A stretch of DNA of 64,000 nt, from positions 124,001-188,000 of the forward strand of contig JANQSA010000032.1 in NCBI GenBank assembly GCA_028284285.1, given 5' to 3'. The notes below the pieces were generated by a model. It was given only the letters and a program-made list of their open reading frames with translations. It ran no database searches and was not told where the DNA came from. The stretch comes from Croceivirga sp. (lineage in GTDB: Bacteria; Bacteroidota; Bacteroidia; Flavobacteriales; Flavobacteriaceae). Position numbers and translations under genes: made by a program. Positions 18,724 to 28,701 of the stretch are shown here, one piece after another (position 1 is the first letter of the stretch; each line of letters starts with the position of its first letter).

Positions 18724-19962
18724 ATGAAGTACATACAAAGTTTCATCGTAGTTCTGATTCTTATGTCGTGTCATATAAATAAGAAAGAGTCCGAAAATAA
18801 GAGTTTGATCGAAGATAATTTTCAACTGGCACAGGTACAATATACCAACATGCTAAAGGAAGCGACAGATCCCACCCGTGTGCCCAGAACAACAGCTGAA
18901 GATGGGAAATTGCTAACCACGGACATCAAATCATGGACCAGTGGTTTTTTCGCCGGCAGTCTTTGGTATTTGTACGAATACACCAAAGACGAAAAGTGGC
19001 GGGATGCCGCGGAAAAATGGACCGCAGCATTGGAACCTGTGAAATTCGTGACCAACAACCACGATGTGGGGTTTATGATGTATTGCAGCTATGGCAATGG
19101 TTTAAGGCTCGTTGAAAATGAGGCCTATGAACCGATACTCATCCAGACCGCCGAATCGTTGATGACCAGGTTCAATCCGACGATCGGTTGTACCAAATCA
19201 TGGGACTACCGCAAGGCCTGGGATGGCAAGACGGAATGGTTTTTTCCTGTGATTGTTGACAATATGATGAATCTTGAACTGCTTTTTTACGCTTCCAAAG
19301 CGACCGGTGATCCCAAATATAAAGAGGTTGCCGTACGGCATGCCGAAACGACCATGAAAAACCATTATCGAAAAGACTTTAGCTCTTACCATGTGGTCGA
19401 TTACGATAGCATCAGTGGCCATGTGCTTGACAAAGCCACTTGCCAGGGCTATACCGACGAATCGGCCTGGGCCAGGGGGCAGGCATGGGGGTTGTACGGC
19501 TTTACCATGATGTACCGTGAGACCAAGAATCCAAAATTCCTGTCATTTGCCTCAAATATTGCGGATTATATCATTGAACATCCGAGCATGCCCGTCGATA
19601 GGATACCGCTTTGGGATTTCAATGCGCTTGACCCCGATTTTCAACCGGAATGGACCGTGGATAAATCGAAATATACCTTGAAGGAGCGGGACGCATCAGC
19701 TGCGTCCATCATAGCGGCTGCCCTCTATGAACTCAGTACATTTAAGGGCGAGGATGGTAAAAAATATCGGACGTTTGCCGATCAGATAGTGGAAAGCCTT
19801 TCATCCCCTGCCTATCGTGCAAAGGCAGGGGAAAACAACAATTTCATTTTGACCCGAAGTGTCGGCAGTATTCCGCATGGAGGGGAAATCTCGGTGCCCT
19901 TGAACTATGCGGATTATTATTTTTTGGAGGCACTGTTGCGAAAAAAGGAATTGGAAAAATAG
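18724..19962 (+). CDS. GH88 unsaturated glucuronyl hydrolase, lipoprotein
   Basis: 412 residues with a lipoprotein signal (VLILMSC, Cys 16). The body is a single (alpha/alpha)6 barrel with family motifs: WTSGFFAGSLWYLYEYT, NNHDVGFMMYCSYGNG with Asp114, FFPVIVDNMMNLELLF with Asp179 (the two catalytic aspartates by motif position), GYTDESAWARGQAWGLYGF, and WDFNALD..PEWTVDKS..ASAASIIAAAL. GH88 enzymes hydrate the double bond of unsaturated uronic acid at the end of lyase products, causing release of the sugar. It follows the heparinase-like lyase with a 35-bp gap, so the two form a cleave-then-trim pair. Length is normal for the family. Confidence 0.93.
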   Translation: MKYIQSFIVVLILMSCHINKKESENKSLIEDNFQLAQVQYTNMLKEATDPTRVPRTTAEDGKLLTTDIKSWTSGFFAGSLWYLYEYTKDEKWRDAAEKWTAALEPVKFVTNNHDVGFMMYCSYGNGLRLVENEAYEPILIQTAESLMTRFNPTIGCTKSWDYRKAWDGKTEWFFPVIVDNMMNLELLFYASKATGDPKYKEVAVRHAETTMKNHYRKDFSSYHVVDYDSISGHVLDKATCQGYTDESAWARGQAWGLYGFTMMYRETKNPKFLSFASNIADYIIEHPSMPVDRIPLWDFNALDPDFQPEWTVDKSKYTLKERDASAASIIAAALYELSTFKGEDGKKYRTFADQIVESLSSPAYRAKAGENNNFILTRSVGSIPHGGEISVPLNYADYYFLEALLRKKELEK

Positions 19963-20163
19963 GATATCCTTTTTTCTATGAAGCTGTTTAAACTCTTAAA
20001 ATGGGGAGAACCTATCAGGCCTTCCAATAATTTCGGGCCATATCCGCTACCGGAAAAGGCATTGGCCGTTTTGCAAAGGAGAATGCAGCTATTTTTCAAC
20101 TTATATGACCAGAGAACGTAACCCATGTACCATCTGCCCAATACAACATCAATATTCAACAAT

Positions 20164-21597
20164 ATGAAAAATATTAGATTTTTGACAATAGCATTATGGA
20201 TTTTTCTGCTCATACCATTATGCAGCGTCAATGCACAGGAATCCAACGTCGATAAGTTAGAATCGAATCAAGGTAAGATGCAATGGTGGAAGGACGCCAA
20301 ATTCGGCATGTTCATGCACTGGGGGCTGTATTCCAAAACGGCCGGTATGTGGCAGGGGCGAAAATATAAAGGGGCAGAGCATTTTATGCTTTATGAGCGC
20401 ATTCCGTGGAAAGTGTATGCCACAATTGCCGATGATTTTAATCCGGTGGAATTCGATGCGGATAAATGGATCAAAACCGCCCGCGATGCCGGTATGCAAT
20501 ATTTTGTAATTACGACCAAGCACCACGATGGCTTTGCCATGTACGATTCCCCATCGAGTGATTATGATATTGTGGACCGAACGCCATTTGGAAAAGACCC
20601 CATGAAAGCTTTGGCACGTGCTTGTCGTAAATATGGGATCAAACTAGGGTTCTATTATTCGTTGGGGCGCGATTGGCAGGATCCCGATGCACCCACAAAC
20701 TGGCCCACCAAGGCAGGACGAAGCAACACTTGGGATTACCCCGATGAAGATGCGAAAGTGTTCAATCGGTATTTTGAACGCAAGGTCAAACCCCAGATTA
20801 AGGAGATTATGACCCAATATGCACCTGTCGATATTTTGTGGTTCGATACACCAGGTATGATCAGCAAATCAGAGAGCCAAGAGTTACGGGATTACGTACT
20901 GGGTTTTAATCCCGATTGCATCATCAACAGCCGCATAGGGCATAACCTGGGCGACTATCTGGTGCTTGAGCAGAATATTTCGAAAGAGAACATTTCAAAG
21001 CCTTGGGAGTCATGCATAACCATGGGCAGAAACTGGGGGTATATTAAGTACGATACGGTATACAAATCACCCGAAGTTCTTGTAAGACAGCTATTGGACA
21101 TCACCAGCAAAGGAGGTAACTACTTGTTGAACAATGGCCCCAGGCCAGATGGCAAGATGACCGAAAAGGCCGTTGAAAATTTAAGGATTGTCGGCAAATG
21201 GATGGATAAAAATGCCGAAGGCATATATGGCACTTCTCCATGGGTACAGACAAGTGAAATCCCAAAACCGGAAGAAGCACCAAAGGACAGCAACATGGAA
21301 GTCGAGAAGAATACTATGAAAGATGCCGAAAATGACGCCACTTCCAAAGCTGTTTTCCCACAGGTATTTTTTACACAAAAAGAAGGGGTTTTATATGCGT
21401 TTGTAAGTAGTTGGGACGATCAAACGGCTTTAATAAAATCTTTGGGAACCGATCGGTCAAAACAGATTTTGAAAGTTGAACTTTTAGGTGCTTCCAGGGC
21501 GGTTGAATGGAAACAAACGTCAAAGGGACTAATTGTTGAACTCCCCAAATACAAAAAAAATGAAGTTCCAGTATCGGGATTTAAAATCCAGTTCTAA
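20164..21597 (+). CDS. GH29 alpha-L-fucosidase (secreted)
   Basis: Start taken at ATG 20164 (477 residues), giving the signal peptide ending CSVNAQ; the earlier in-frame ATG at 20125 adds 13 residues of poor quality. GH29 landmarks: WWKDAKFGMFMHWGLYS, TTKHHDGFAMYDS with the His pair at 120-121, GFYYSLGRDWQ, and the nucleophile segment DILWFDTPG (Asp228). The usual WFDG..W is varied to WFDTPG. Then CITMGRNWGY and GGNYLLNNGPRPDG. A C-terminal beta-sandwich follows a charged linker with many Glu/Lys (about 365-395). It is the only fucosidase in the plus-strand lyase/sulfatase operon, so it likely removes fucose branches from the same polymer. Confidence 0.93.
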   Translation: MKNIRFLTIALWIFLLIPLCSVNAQESNVDKLESNQGKMQWWKDAKFGMFMHWGLYSKTAGMWQGRKYKGAEHFMLYERIPWKVYATIADDFNPVEFDADKWIKTARDAGMQYFVITTKHHDGFAMYDSPSSDYDIVDRTPFGKDPMKALARACRKYGIKLGFYYSLGRDWQDPDAPTNWPTKAGRSNTWDYPDEDAKVFNRYFERKVKPQIKEIMTQYAPVDILWFDTPGMISKSESQELRDYVLGFNPDCIINSRIGHNLGDYLVLEQNISKENISKPWESCITMGRNWGYIKYDTVYKSPEVLVRQLLDITSKGGNYLLNNGPRPDGKMTEKAVENLRIVGKWMDKNAEGIYGTSPWVQTSEIPKPEEAPKDSNMEVEKNTMKDAENDATSKAVFPQVFFTQKEGVLYAFVSSWDDQTALIKSLGTDRSKQILKVELLGASRAVEWKQTSKGLIVELPKYKKNEVPVSGFKIQF

Positions 21598-21736
21598 GCT
21601 TCAAAAAATACCGTTTTTAAATCCAAAAAAACTGTTCCGTTATACAGCGGTAATAGATTTTGCGATGTAGTAGGGTCAATGGCCAAATGGAATCATTTCA
21701 AGTAAATTTAAACTACTTATCAATATAGACTGAACC

Positions 21737-23128
21737 ATGCGTACCTTTTTTCTTTTTTTAGCACTTTGTCTTTGTTTTGGGATACCATCCGTTTTTGCCC
21801 AGAGCCGATGGGACAACCCCAATTTTGTGATTATATTGGCCGATGACCTTGGGTTTGCCGATTTGGGAACTACGGGCAGCAAACAGATTAAAACACCCCA
21901 TATTGATCAATTGGCCCAAACCGGTGTACTATTTACTGAAGGTTATGTCACTTCAGCCGTTTGTGCTCCCTCTAGAGCCGGGTTATTGACTGGTCGCAAC
22001 CAAGTGGAATTTGGATTCGACAATAACCTGGGGGACAACCTGCCCGGCTTTGATCCACACTACATGGGTCTGCCGTTATCGGAAACCACTATTGCGACCC
22101 GATTAAAAAAATTGGGTTATGCTACTGGCCTTATCGGCAAATGGCATTTAGGGGGTGAGGAACATTTTCATCCCACTCGAAGGGGATTTGACGATTTTTG
22201 GGGCTATGCCGGTGGAGGGCATGACTATTTTAAAGAGGAGGCCAATACCCAAAATAGTTACTTGTTACCCATTCAGTGCAACTATAAGACCCCGGCTCCC
22301 ATCAGCTATATCACCGACGATAAAGGAGATGAGTGCACCGATTTTATTGCCCGTCGCAAAGACGAACCGTTTTTTCTCTTTGCCTCCTTTAACGCTCCCC
22401 ATGCCCCTATGCAGGCACTGGAAAAAGATATAAAGCGTTACTCCCACATCAAGGAAAAAAAGCGAAGAATCTATGCAGCCATGGTCCATCGGTTGGATGT
22501 GAACGTGGGAAAAATCATGAAAGCCTTACAAACCCATGGTGTCGCAGATAATACCTTGGTCGTCTTTTTAAGTGACAACGGTGGCCCTGCCGATCATAAT
22601 GCCTCCTGTAACGCCCCTTATAATGGGCAAAAGGGAATATTGTTGGAAGGTGGTATCCATGTGCCGTTTATCATGAACTGGCCGCAAGGACTTAAGGCAG
22701 GAACCCAATATGACCAACCCGTAACGTCCTTGGATATAGCTGCCACGTTTTATGGACTGGCCGGGGGCAAGGTCACTTCCAGGGAATTTTCAGGAGTCAA
22801 TTTACTGCCCTATATCACAGGTGATAAAACAGATGCCCCACACGACCGATTAAAGTGGAAGTTCACCATTAGCCGTGCCATTAGGGAGGGTGATTGGAAA
22901 TTGGTAAGTGTTCCCGATCGTTTGCCCATGTTGTACAATTTACGGGATGATGTTTCGGAGCAACATAACATGCTCTTGGAAAATCAGGAAAAAGCCAAAG
23001 AACTTTTGGAAAAATTGGGAAAATGGGATGTACTATTGCCACATCCCCTATTCTTGGAAGGCTCCAAGTGGAAGGCCAGGCAACTGGAACTCTACGATAG
23101 AAATTATGTATTGGAACAACCCGAGTGA
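21737..23128 (+). CDS. S1-type sulfatase (secreted)
   Basis: 463 residues with a signal peptide ending SVFAQ. The domain opens at NFVIILADDLGFADLG (metal-binding Asp pair), the formylglycine signature is CAPSR (76-80) in the longer CAPSRAGLLTGR, then LIGKWHLGG, FNAPHAPM and FLSDNGGPADHNA. This set is that of S1 subfamilies related to N-acetylgalactosamine-6-sulfatase/arylsulfatase A, though position specificity is not readable. Last gene of the plus-strand run; two hairpins lie just downstream. With the sulfatases at 10536 and 15189 it gives three diverged sulfatases for one substrate, which suggests more than one sulfation site. Confidence 0.93.
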   Translation: MRTFFLFLALCLCFGIPSVFAQSRWDNPNFVIILADDLGFADLGTTGSKQIKTPHIDQLAQTGVLFTEGYVTSAVCAPSRAGLLTGRNQVEFGFDNNLGDNLPGFDPHYMGLPLSETTIATRLKKLGYATGLIGKWHLGGEEHFHPTRRGFDDFWGYAGGGHDYFKEEANTQNSYLLPIQCNYKTPAPISYITDDKGDECTDFIARRKDEPFFLFASFNAPHAPMQALEKDIKRYSHIKEKKRRIYAAMVHRLDVNVGKIMKALQTHGVADNTLVVFLSDNGGPADHNASCNAPYNGQKGILLEGGIHVPFIMNWPQGLKAGTQYDQPVTSLDIAATFYGLAGGKVTSREFSGVNLLPYITGDKTDAPHDRLKWKFTISRAIREGDWKLVSVPDRLPMLYNLRDDVSEQHNMLLENQEKAKELLEKLGKWDVLLPHPLFLEGSKWKARQLELYDRNYVLEQPE

Positions 23129-23139
23129 GTTCCGAATTT

Positions 23140-23155
23140 AGGGTGATGACACCCT
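23140..23155. other. Small hairpin after the sulfatase stop
   Basis: Perfect 6-bp stem AGGGTG/CACCCT with a 4-nt loop, 11 bp after the stop at 23128. There is no T-run, so it is not a classic terminator; it may stabilise the transcript end. Confidence 0.3.
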
Positions 23156-23268
23156 GAACTTGAAACAATAGCCCCTGAAAATGGTCAACACCATGAAGAG
23201 AAGCACGGTTGAAACGTAGCTAGAGGGTGTTGAATCCTCGACTTTAGGGGTATAAAACCAGAAATGAA

Positions 23269-23294
23269 AAGGGCCGATTGGAAAATCGGCCCTT
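23269..23294. terminator. Strong hairpin between convergent operons
   Basis: Perfect 11-bp stem AAGGGCCGATT/AATCGGCCCTT with a GGAA loop. It sits between the convergent sulfatase and fucI genes. On the minus strand the stem is followed by a T-rich stretch (TTTTCATTTC), on the plus strand by TTGATACATG, so it fits the fuc operon better but may work both ways. The rest of 23129-23579 is AT-rich and shows no coding pattern. Confidence 0.6.
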
Positions 23295-23579
23295 GATACA
23301 TGATTTAAACTAACTCAAAAAAAATTTAACTAAACTTATTTAACGCTTTTGAGGGCATACTAAGCTTTTTGCTAAAATATTATAGATTAGGTTGTTAACC
23401 TTCCTATTAATTTACCATATCTAATACTTTTTTTACTTTATTAATGAATACTATTCCATTTGTAAATCTAATTCCCCAAATATCCCCATTAAGGAACTAT
23501 TAACTTTATCCACAAATGATTGAATATTCTACTATTGTACCAAGTTCATTTATTGAATTGAATACTATCTTAGGGTCAA

Positions 23580-25379
23580 TTAAGATGTGTATAACGGCCC
23601 ATAGTTTTCGCATGCTCTATAATCCGCACCTTCTAGATCTTGACCATAGGCGTTCCATGCACTGGGTCTGAAAATATCAGATTCATCCACGTTGTGCATA
23701 CATACCGGAATACGTAGCATGGAGCATAATGTGATAAGTTCGCTACCAATATGCCCATAGCTAATGGCACCATGATTGGCACCCCATTTAGCCATAACGG
23801 TATAAACATCCGTAAAAGCTCCTTTTCCAGTAAGATAGGGGACAAACCAAGTGGTGGGCCATGTGGGGTTGGTCCTTTCATCTAGAATTCTATGGATGTC
23901 CTTGGGTAGTTCCACGGTCCATCCCTCAGCAATTTGAATAGTGGGTCCCAGTCCTTTTAAAAGATTGATACGACACATGGTCACCGGCATTTCACCCTCA
24001 GTTTTCAGTTGGGACGAAAAGCCGCCACCGTTAAAGTACTCTCTAATGGCTTGGGGCCAGCGGGTATTGGAAAGACAGTTTTCCATATCAGCCTCTGTAA
24101 CTTCCCAAAAGGGTTTAAGAACCGATTCGCCATTTTCATCCTTCATTTGTCCAGTTGCATCGAGCGTAGTGGAACCGGAATTGATCAAATGGATGATACC
24201 ATTCTTGGCCAGTCCGGTCAGGGTTTTCCCCGTGACCCTTTTCACGGCATCCGGACTCCAATACGTGCGCACATCAGAAAATATTTGGGCGGTATTTGTC
24301 AACAGATGCCCAAAGAGCATAGAAACTCCATTTAAACTATCATTTTCTGTAGCCACGATAAAAGGCTGTCGTATTCCGTTCCAATCGAAGGAGGAATTAA
24401 GAATTGCCTCCATAAAGTCGCCATTTGGCATAAAATCCGTCCACTGGCGCTGGCCCTGGAAACCTGAAGCTATGGCATTCCTCCCCATAGATTCCTCATT
24501 AAAGCCAATTTCGGCTAATTTGGGGTTTCCTATCATGATATCGCGAACAATTTGTGTCATTTTAACCACTATTTCCCATTCCTCTTGCTTCCGCTTGTTG
24601 TTCACCCTATTGTGTTTGCTGTTCCAATCCTTGCCTTCTTTGCACTTTTCCCTGGTCCAAGTCATGGCACGTTCAAATTCTTCATGGTCATAAATACCAT
24701 TATTAAGTCTGCGTATGAGTTCGGTCATATCAACAAATTCCGTACGCATTCCCAAATAGCTATAAAAGAAATTAGTGTCCACCATGGAACCTGCGATCCC
24801 CATGGAAGAATAGCCCAAAGAAAGATATGATTTGCCCTTCAGCTGCGCTACTGCCAGACCTGCTTTAACAAAGCGAAGGATTTTTTCTGCTACATCCTTT
24901 GGGACCGAAGTATCATCAGCATCACAAACTTCACTACCATAGATACCAAAGGTAGGAAGGCCTTTCTGGGAATATCCCGCTAGGGCTGCTGCCAAATAAA
25001 CAGCACCTGGCCGTTCAGTACCGTTAAATCCCCATATTGCTCGGGGATATAAAGGGTCTGCACCCATTACTTCAGTACCGTAGCACCAACAGGGGGTTAC
25101 AGTCAATGAAAGTGCCACACCTTCTCTTCTAAATTTATCGGCACATGCGGCCGATTCGGAAACTCCTCCTATAGTGGTATCAGCAATCACACATTCCACT
25201 TTTTCTCCAGAGGAAAACCTTACATTCTCTTCTATGAGTTTTGCGGCGCCCTGCGCCATGGCCATACATTGTTCTTCAAGTGATTCCCGGACCCCACCTT
25301 CACGACCATCAATTGTGGGGCGGATACCTACTTTTGGCAAGGAGCCTACCAATCGGGTCCCGTGTATTGTTGCGTTCAT
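23580..25379 (-). CDS. fucI: L-fucose isomerase
   Basis: Start at ATG 25379 (599 residues); an upstream TTG at 25403 would run into the kinase gene. The protein follows the FucI pattern throughout: [64 protein letters not shown] and [10 protein letters not shown]. The two catalytic acids correspond to Glu345 in VATEND and Asp369 in SDVRTYW, with the same 24-residue spacing as Glu337 and Asp361 of the E. coli enzyme. It converts L-fucose to L-fuculose in the cytoplasm (Mn-dependent) and also acts on D-arabinose in known members. It lies 4 bp after the kinase gene and is last in the fuc operon. Confidence 0.96.
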   Translation of the reverse strand: MNATIHGTRLVGSLPKVGIRPTIDGREGGVRESLEEQCMAMAQGAAKLIEENVRFSSGEKVECVIADTTIGGVSESAACADKFRREGVALSLTVTPCWCYGTEVMGADPLYPRAIWGFNGTERPGAVYLAAALAGYSQKGLPTFGIYGSEVCDADDTSVPKDVAEKILRFVKAGLAVAQLKGKSYLSLGYSSMGIAGSMVDTNFFYSYLGMRTEFVDMTELIRRLNNGIYDHEEFERAMTWTREKCKEGKDWNSKHNRVNNKRKQEEWEIVVKMTQIVRDIMIGNPKLAEIGFNEESMGRNAIASGFQGQRQWTDFMPNGDFMEAILNSSFDWNGIRQPFIVATENDSLNGVSMLFGHLLTNTAQIFSDVRTYWSPDAVKRVTGKTLTGLAKNGIIHLINSGSTTLDATGQMKDENGESVLKPFWEVTEADMENCLSNTRWPQAIREYFNGGGFSSQLKTEGEMPVTMCRINLLKGLGPTIQIAEGWTVELPKDIHRILDERTNPTWPTTWFVPYLTGKGAFTDVYTVMAKWGANHGAISYGHIGSELITLCSMLRIPVCMHNVDESDIFRPSAWNAYGQDLEGADYRACENYGPLYTS

Positions 25380-25383
25380 AATC

Positions 25384-26832
25384 CTAAGTTTTTTTGTTAT
25401 CAAAAATTTCCTGATATCTGTTTTGGTGTGAAGATGGGTACACCAAATAGGGTTGGTATCGTATTGCCGATCGTGCCTCCTCTAAGTCTTTGTAATAACC
25501 TACTCCTGTAAAAGTAAAAAGGGCGCTTCCCAATACCGTGGTCTCTTTTTGAGCAATCAATTGGATGGGGATACTACAGACATCTGCCTTTATCTGGTTC
25601 CATAGCATATTCTTGGAACCTCCCCCAACACAAATGATCTTTTCAGCTTTAAAATTGGCTGCCTTCTCCAGGGATTGCAGCGCATTTTTCAATTTTAGTG
25701 CTAATGCTTCCAGGCAGGCTCTGTATATTTCGCTTCGTGTAGTGCTCAGTCTTATACCCGAAATGGCCCCACCGGCATCTTTAATGGGGTCATAGAATTT
25801 AGGGTCAACAGTAATGCCTTTGGCTCCCGGGGGAACTTGTTCGGCCTCTGTTATCATGAATTGATAGCGATTGCCCTTGGGCACATCCCGGTAAAAGTGA
25901 TTCCCGACCCATTCTAACAACCCGGAGGCCACAAAGTTTATTCCAAGGTTATATATGCCCTTTACGGCATCAAACTCTGTTGTAATTCCCAAATTGAGTT
26001 GTTTCTTTGTGGCACTGTACTTTTTGCTTCGGCACATTAGTATTTCCCAAGTGCCTGAACTCAGTACGGGTTCGTACAAACCCACACCAGAGCCAATAAC
26101 TGCAAATTGGGTGTCATGACCAGAAAGGCAAACAGGAACGCCTTCTGGAATACCCGTGGCTTTCGAAGCGCTTTTTGTTATCTCGCCCACTACCTCACCG
26201 GCTTGTGCATGGGATCCGAACAGATTTTTGGGAATCCCCAGCTTTGCCAATAAGGGAGTGGAAACTTGTTGGGACCCAAGTTCTGCTACCATTGCCGTGC
26301 CCAACATGGTAGTGTCGTTCACTTGAACTCCGGAAAGCAGTTGAACCAATAAGGAGGGCATAAAAAGAAAACGACTGCCTTCTAAGGTTTCAGGATGGTT
26401 TTCTTTGAGCCATAACAACTTAAAGATGGTATTGAAATCGTATGGATAAACCCCTGTCTTTTCATACAGTTTAAGCAAATCAACATACTTGTCCAATGAT
26501 CTTAAGATGGAATGGGTACGATTACATTGCCATGAAATCACCGGATATTTTAAATTGCCTTTAGGATCTACCACTGCGCCATCAACACCGAAGGTGGTTA
26601 CTGAAACCCCGATGATCTCAATATCCTTAATTTGGTCGACCACAGTTTTTGAGGCAGCACATAGTTTATCCCAAATAATTTCCAATGGCCAAATTTTTCC
26701 GTCTTTAAAATTCGGATCTTCGATCGAGGCATTGGGTAAGGAATGGGAAGCTTTTATACTTCCATCAGGGGCCATGGCCACTACCCTTAAATTAGTGGCT
26801 CCACAATCAAATATTAAAACACAAGCTTCCAT
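25384..26832 (-). CDS. fucK: FGGY-family L-fuculokinase
   Basis: 482 residues with the FGGY kinase layout: first actin-like domain opening [15 protein letters not shown] (phosphate loop), [15 protein letters not shown], then the second domain with [26 protein letters not shown] and the ATP-binding [23 protein letters not shown] enzymes of this kind phosphorylate L-fuculose or L-rhamnulose at C1. Being sandwiched between a RhaD-type aldolase (18 bp upstream) and fucI (4 bp downstream) makes fuculose the likely substrate. Length is normal (470-490 residues). A rhamnulokinase activity cannot be excluded, because the window also carries a GH78 rhamnosidase. Confidence 0.9.
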   Translation of the reverse strand: MEACVLIFDCGATNLRVVAMAPDGSIKASHSLPNASIEDPNFKDGKIWPLEIIWDKLCAASKTVVDQIKDIEIIGVSVTTFGVDGAVVDPKGNLKYPVISWQCNRTHSILRSLDKYVDLLKLYEKTGVYPYDFNTIFKLLWLKENHPETLEGSRFLFMPSLLVQLLSGVQVNDTTMLGTAMVAELGSQQVSTPLLAKLGIPKNLFGSHAQAGEVVGEITKSASKATGIPEGVPVCLSGHDTQFAVIGSGVGLYEPVLSSGTWEILMCRSKKYSATKKQLNLGITTEFDAVKGIYNLGINFVASGLLEWVGNHFYRDVPKGNRYQFMITEAEQVPPGAKGITVDPKFYDPIKDAGGAISGIRLSTTRSEIYRACLEALALKLKNALQSLEKAANFKAEKIICVGGGSKNMLWNQIKADVCSIPIQLIAQKETTVLGSALFTFTGVGYYKDLEEARSAIRYQPYLVYPSSHQNRYQEIFDNKKT

Positions 26833-26850
26833 ACCATCCAGTTTAGAACG

Positions 26851-27657
26851 TTATAGGAATATTTCCAAGCCCTTAAGTTCTTCATCCGTTAAACCAACGG
26901 GTTCAAAGTTTGCGGCCCAGGCCATTAATAATAACTTAGCTCCTTTATTGGAAACATCCAGATAATCAAAAGCCTTTTCCACATTTTCTCCAGAGGCAAG
27001 GGCCCCGTGCTTTTCCCATATCACCACATCTCGATGTTTGAGCCCATTTATGGTAAGATCCGCCAACTCTTCCGATCCCGAAAGGGCATAAGGCGTACAG
27101 GAAACTCCCTTGGGAACAAAAACCCGTACTTCAGGGCACATTTTCCAAAGTGATCTATTGGTCTTTTCTTCGTCCTTGAAAATGGGATGATGACTTAACA
27201 CAATCAACTCTGGCGGATGGGTGTGCACCACTGCCTTATATCCGGATTTGTTTTGGGCGTTTTCGTAATGGATTTTCACATGAGAGATCAGCTCGCTGGT
27301 CGGTTTAAATCCTTTTTGTTTACCACCCCATATAATGGAGTAGGCAGTGGCTTTCTCATTTATCTTAAGGATACAAGCCGCCTCCTCAATCCTATCGATC
27401 AAGTTTCTTAAGTAGCATCCGGTACCCGTAACGAATAGTACCATACCGCCCACTTCCTTGGGCAGGGTACAGGCGACCTTTTCCATGTTCGGAATTTTGT
27501 ATCCAATAAAATACTCAGTGAAATTTACAGAAATGTTCCCGGCATTCCTTTCGGCCCATTCCCTGGTCCATAAGTATCCGGCAATACGTGAAATGTTTTC
27601 TATTTCTTCTATCACAACCTTTGGTAGTTCAAGGATTTTGAGCTTATTTTCATTCAT
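26851..27657 (-). CDS. Class II aldolase, rhamnulose/fuculose-1-phosphate aldolase (RhaD type)
   Basis: 268 residues with zinc ligands of the class II aldolase family: His145 and His147 in VVHTHPPE and His217 in WEKHGAL; Glu122 (PTSE) is at the position of the catalytic Glu. The glycine/asparagine loop RNAGNISV and VTGTGCYLRN bind the phosphate. Length and the N-terminal extension match RhaD (about 270) rather than the shorter FucA (about 215). It splits the ketose-1-phosphate into DHAP and L-lactaldehyde. First gene of the minus-strand operon aldolase-kinase-fucI, divergent from an AraC gene. Whether it prefers fuculose- or rhamnulose-1-phosphate, which differ in stereochemistry at C4, is not decided by sequence reading. 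Confidence 0.88.
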   Translation of the reverse strand: MNENKLKILELPKVVIEEIENISRIAGYLWTREWAERNAGNISVNFTEYFIGYKIPNMEKVACTLPKEVGGMVLFVTGTGCYLRNLIDRIEEAACILKINEKATAYSIIWGGKQKGFKPTSELISHVKIHYENAQNKSGYKAVVHTHPPELIVLSHHPIFKDEEKTNRSLWKMCPEVRVFVPKGVSCTPYALSGSEELADLTINGLKHRDVVIWEKHGALASGENVEKAFDYLDVSNKGAKLLLMAWAANFEPVGLTDEELKGLEIFL

Positions 27658-27756
27658 AACACAAAGTGCTTTTGTATTTAATTAAAGTAATCCAAAAAAC
27701 CTTTGGCAAGCAATGCCCAAAAGTGTTTTATTTGTATCTATTTCAATCTTACGAAA
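27658..27756. promoter_or_regulatory. Divergent regulatory region, fuc operon / AraC gene
   Basis: 99 bp between divergent starts. It holds two inverted repeats, CCAAA-N5-TTTGG (27692-27706) and GGCA-N5-TGCC (27705-27717), back to back, and a direct repeat AAAGTGYTTT (27663 and 27720) near each end. These are candidate binding sites for the adjacent AraC protein. No perfect -7 box was found. Confidence 0.4.
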
Positions 27757-28701
27757 ATGAAACACTTGCGCAAGAACACTTTGGGAGATCCTTCCACCGT
27801 AGAACAGATATTTACTAAAGTGTCCCTTGAGATATGGTGTTGTCGATATTGGTGCCTAAGGGAATGGGAATGTAATGAAACGGCATTTCCCTATTGGCGT
27901 ATCTACTGGAACAAAAATGAAGGCGGTGTGATAAGCTATCAAGAAAAAACCATCGAAATACAAAAGGGAAAGGCTTATATTTTACCTCCCCATACTTCTT
28001 TTAGAACCCATATTACCGGAGGTATAAAAAAGACCAAGGGTATGAATGTGGTGGGAAGGGAAATACGACATGAGGATAGGGAGTATCTACTGTTGGACAA
28101 GCATATCCTACATTTATTTATACATTTTAATTTGGGAGTACCCTATGATTACATTAATCCTGATGTGTTTGAAATCCCATTGGGAAAAAACCAACTGATG
28201 CAGTTGGAGAACCTGGCACACCTTCTCAAAAGCACATCAGTGGCGCCAAAAAAGAACCAGGAATTTGAGACCGGACATAATTTTCTGATTCAGTCCATTA
28301 TTCTTGGAATCCTATCGGATTTGCCCGAAAAAATTTGGAAAACCACCGCCTTGGACAATCGTATTTCAAATGTTATCCATTTAATTGAGAACAACATAGA
28401 CTATAATTTCACGAATTCGGAACTCGCTCAACAATGCCATATGGCCACCAATTCCTTGATTCGGCTTTTTAAGGAAGAAAAGGGGATTGCAGTACAAAAA
28501 TATATCCGTGAACGGAAGATGGCCCGGGCGCATACCCTGTTGGAACACACGGAGCATAGTATCGAAACCATAGCTGAAATGATGGGCTATGCCAATCGGT
28601 ACCATTTTTCCAGGGTATTCAGGCAAGTGACTACAAATACCCCTGCCCAGGTGAGAAAAGATTCCGTTTTAAAAATGGAAAGAAGCGAGGTGTTTGTATA
28701 G
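27757..28701 (+). CDS. AraC-family transcriptional regulator of the fucose operon
   Basis: Start at ATG 27757 (314 residues); an earlier in-frame start at 27703 would extend into the regulatory region. The N-terminal half is a cupin-like sensor domain with EIWCCRYWCLREWE, YWRIYWNKNEGG and ILPPHTSF. The C-terminal 100 residues are two helix-turn-helix motifs: FTNSELAQQCHMATNSLIRLFKEEKG and the second with SIETIAEMMGYANRYHFSRVFRQ, the usual AraC end. It is transcribed away from aldolase-fucK-fucI and likely controls that operon in response to fucose or fuculose. It is a paralogue of the regulator at 53405 (shared WNKNEG and PPHT motifs) and of the pseudogene at 58392. Confidence 0.92.
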   Translation: MKHLRKNTLGDPSTVEQIFTKVSLEIWCCRYWCLREWECNETAFPYWRIYWNKNEGGVISYQEKTIEIQKGKAYILPPHTSFRTHITGGIKKTKGMNVVGREIRHEDREYLLLDKHILHLFIHFNLGVPYDYINPDVFEIPLGKNQLMQLENLAHLLKSTSVAPKKNQEFETGHNFLIQSIILGILSDLPEKIWKTTALDNRISNVIHLIENNIDYNFTNSELAQQCHMATNSLIRLFKEEKGIAVQKYIRERKMARAHTLLEHTEHSIETIAEMMGYANRYHFSRVFRQVTTNTPAQVRKDSVLKMERSEVFV

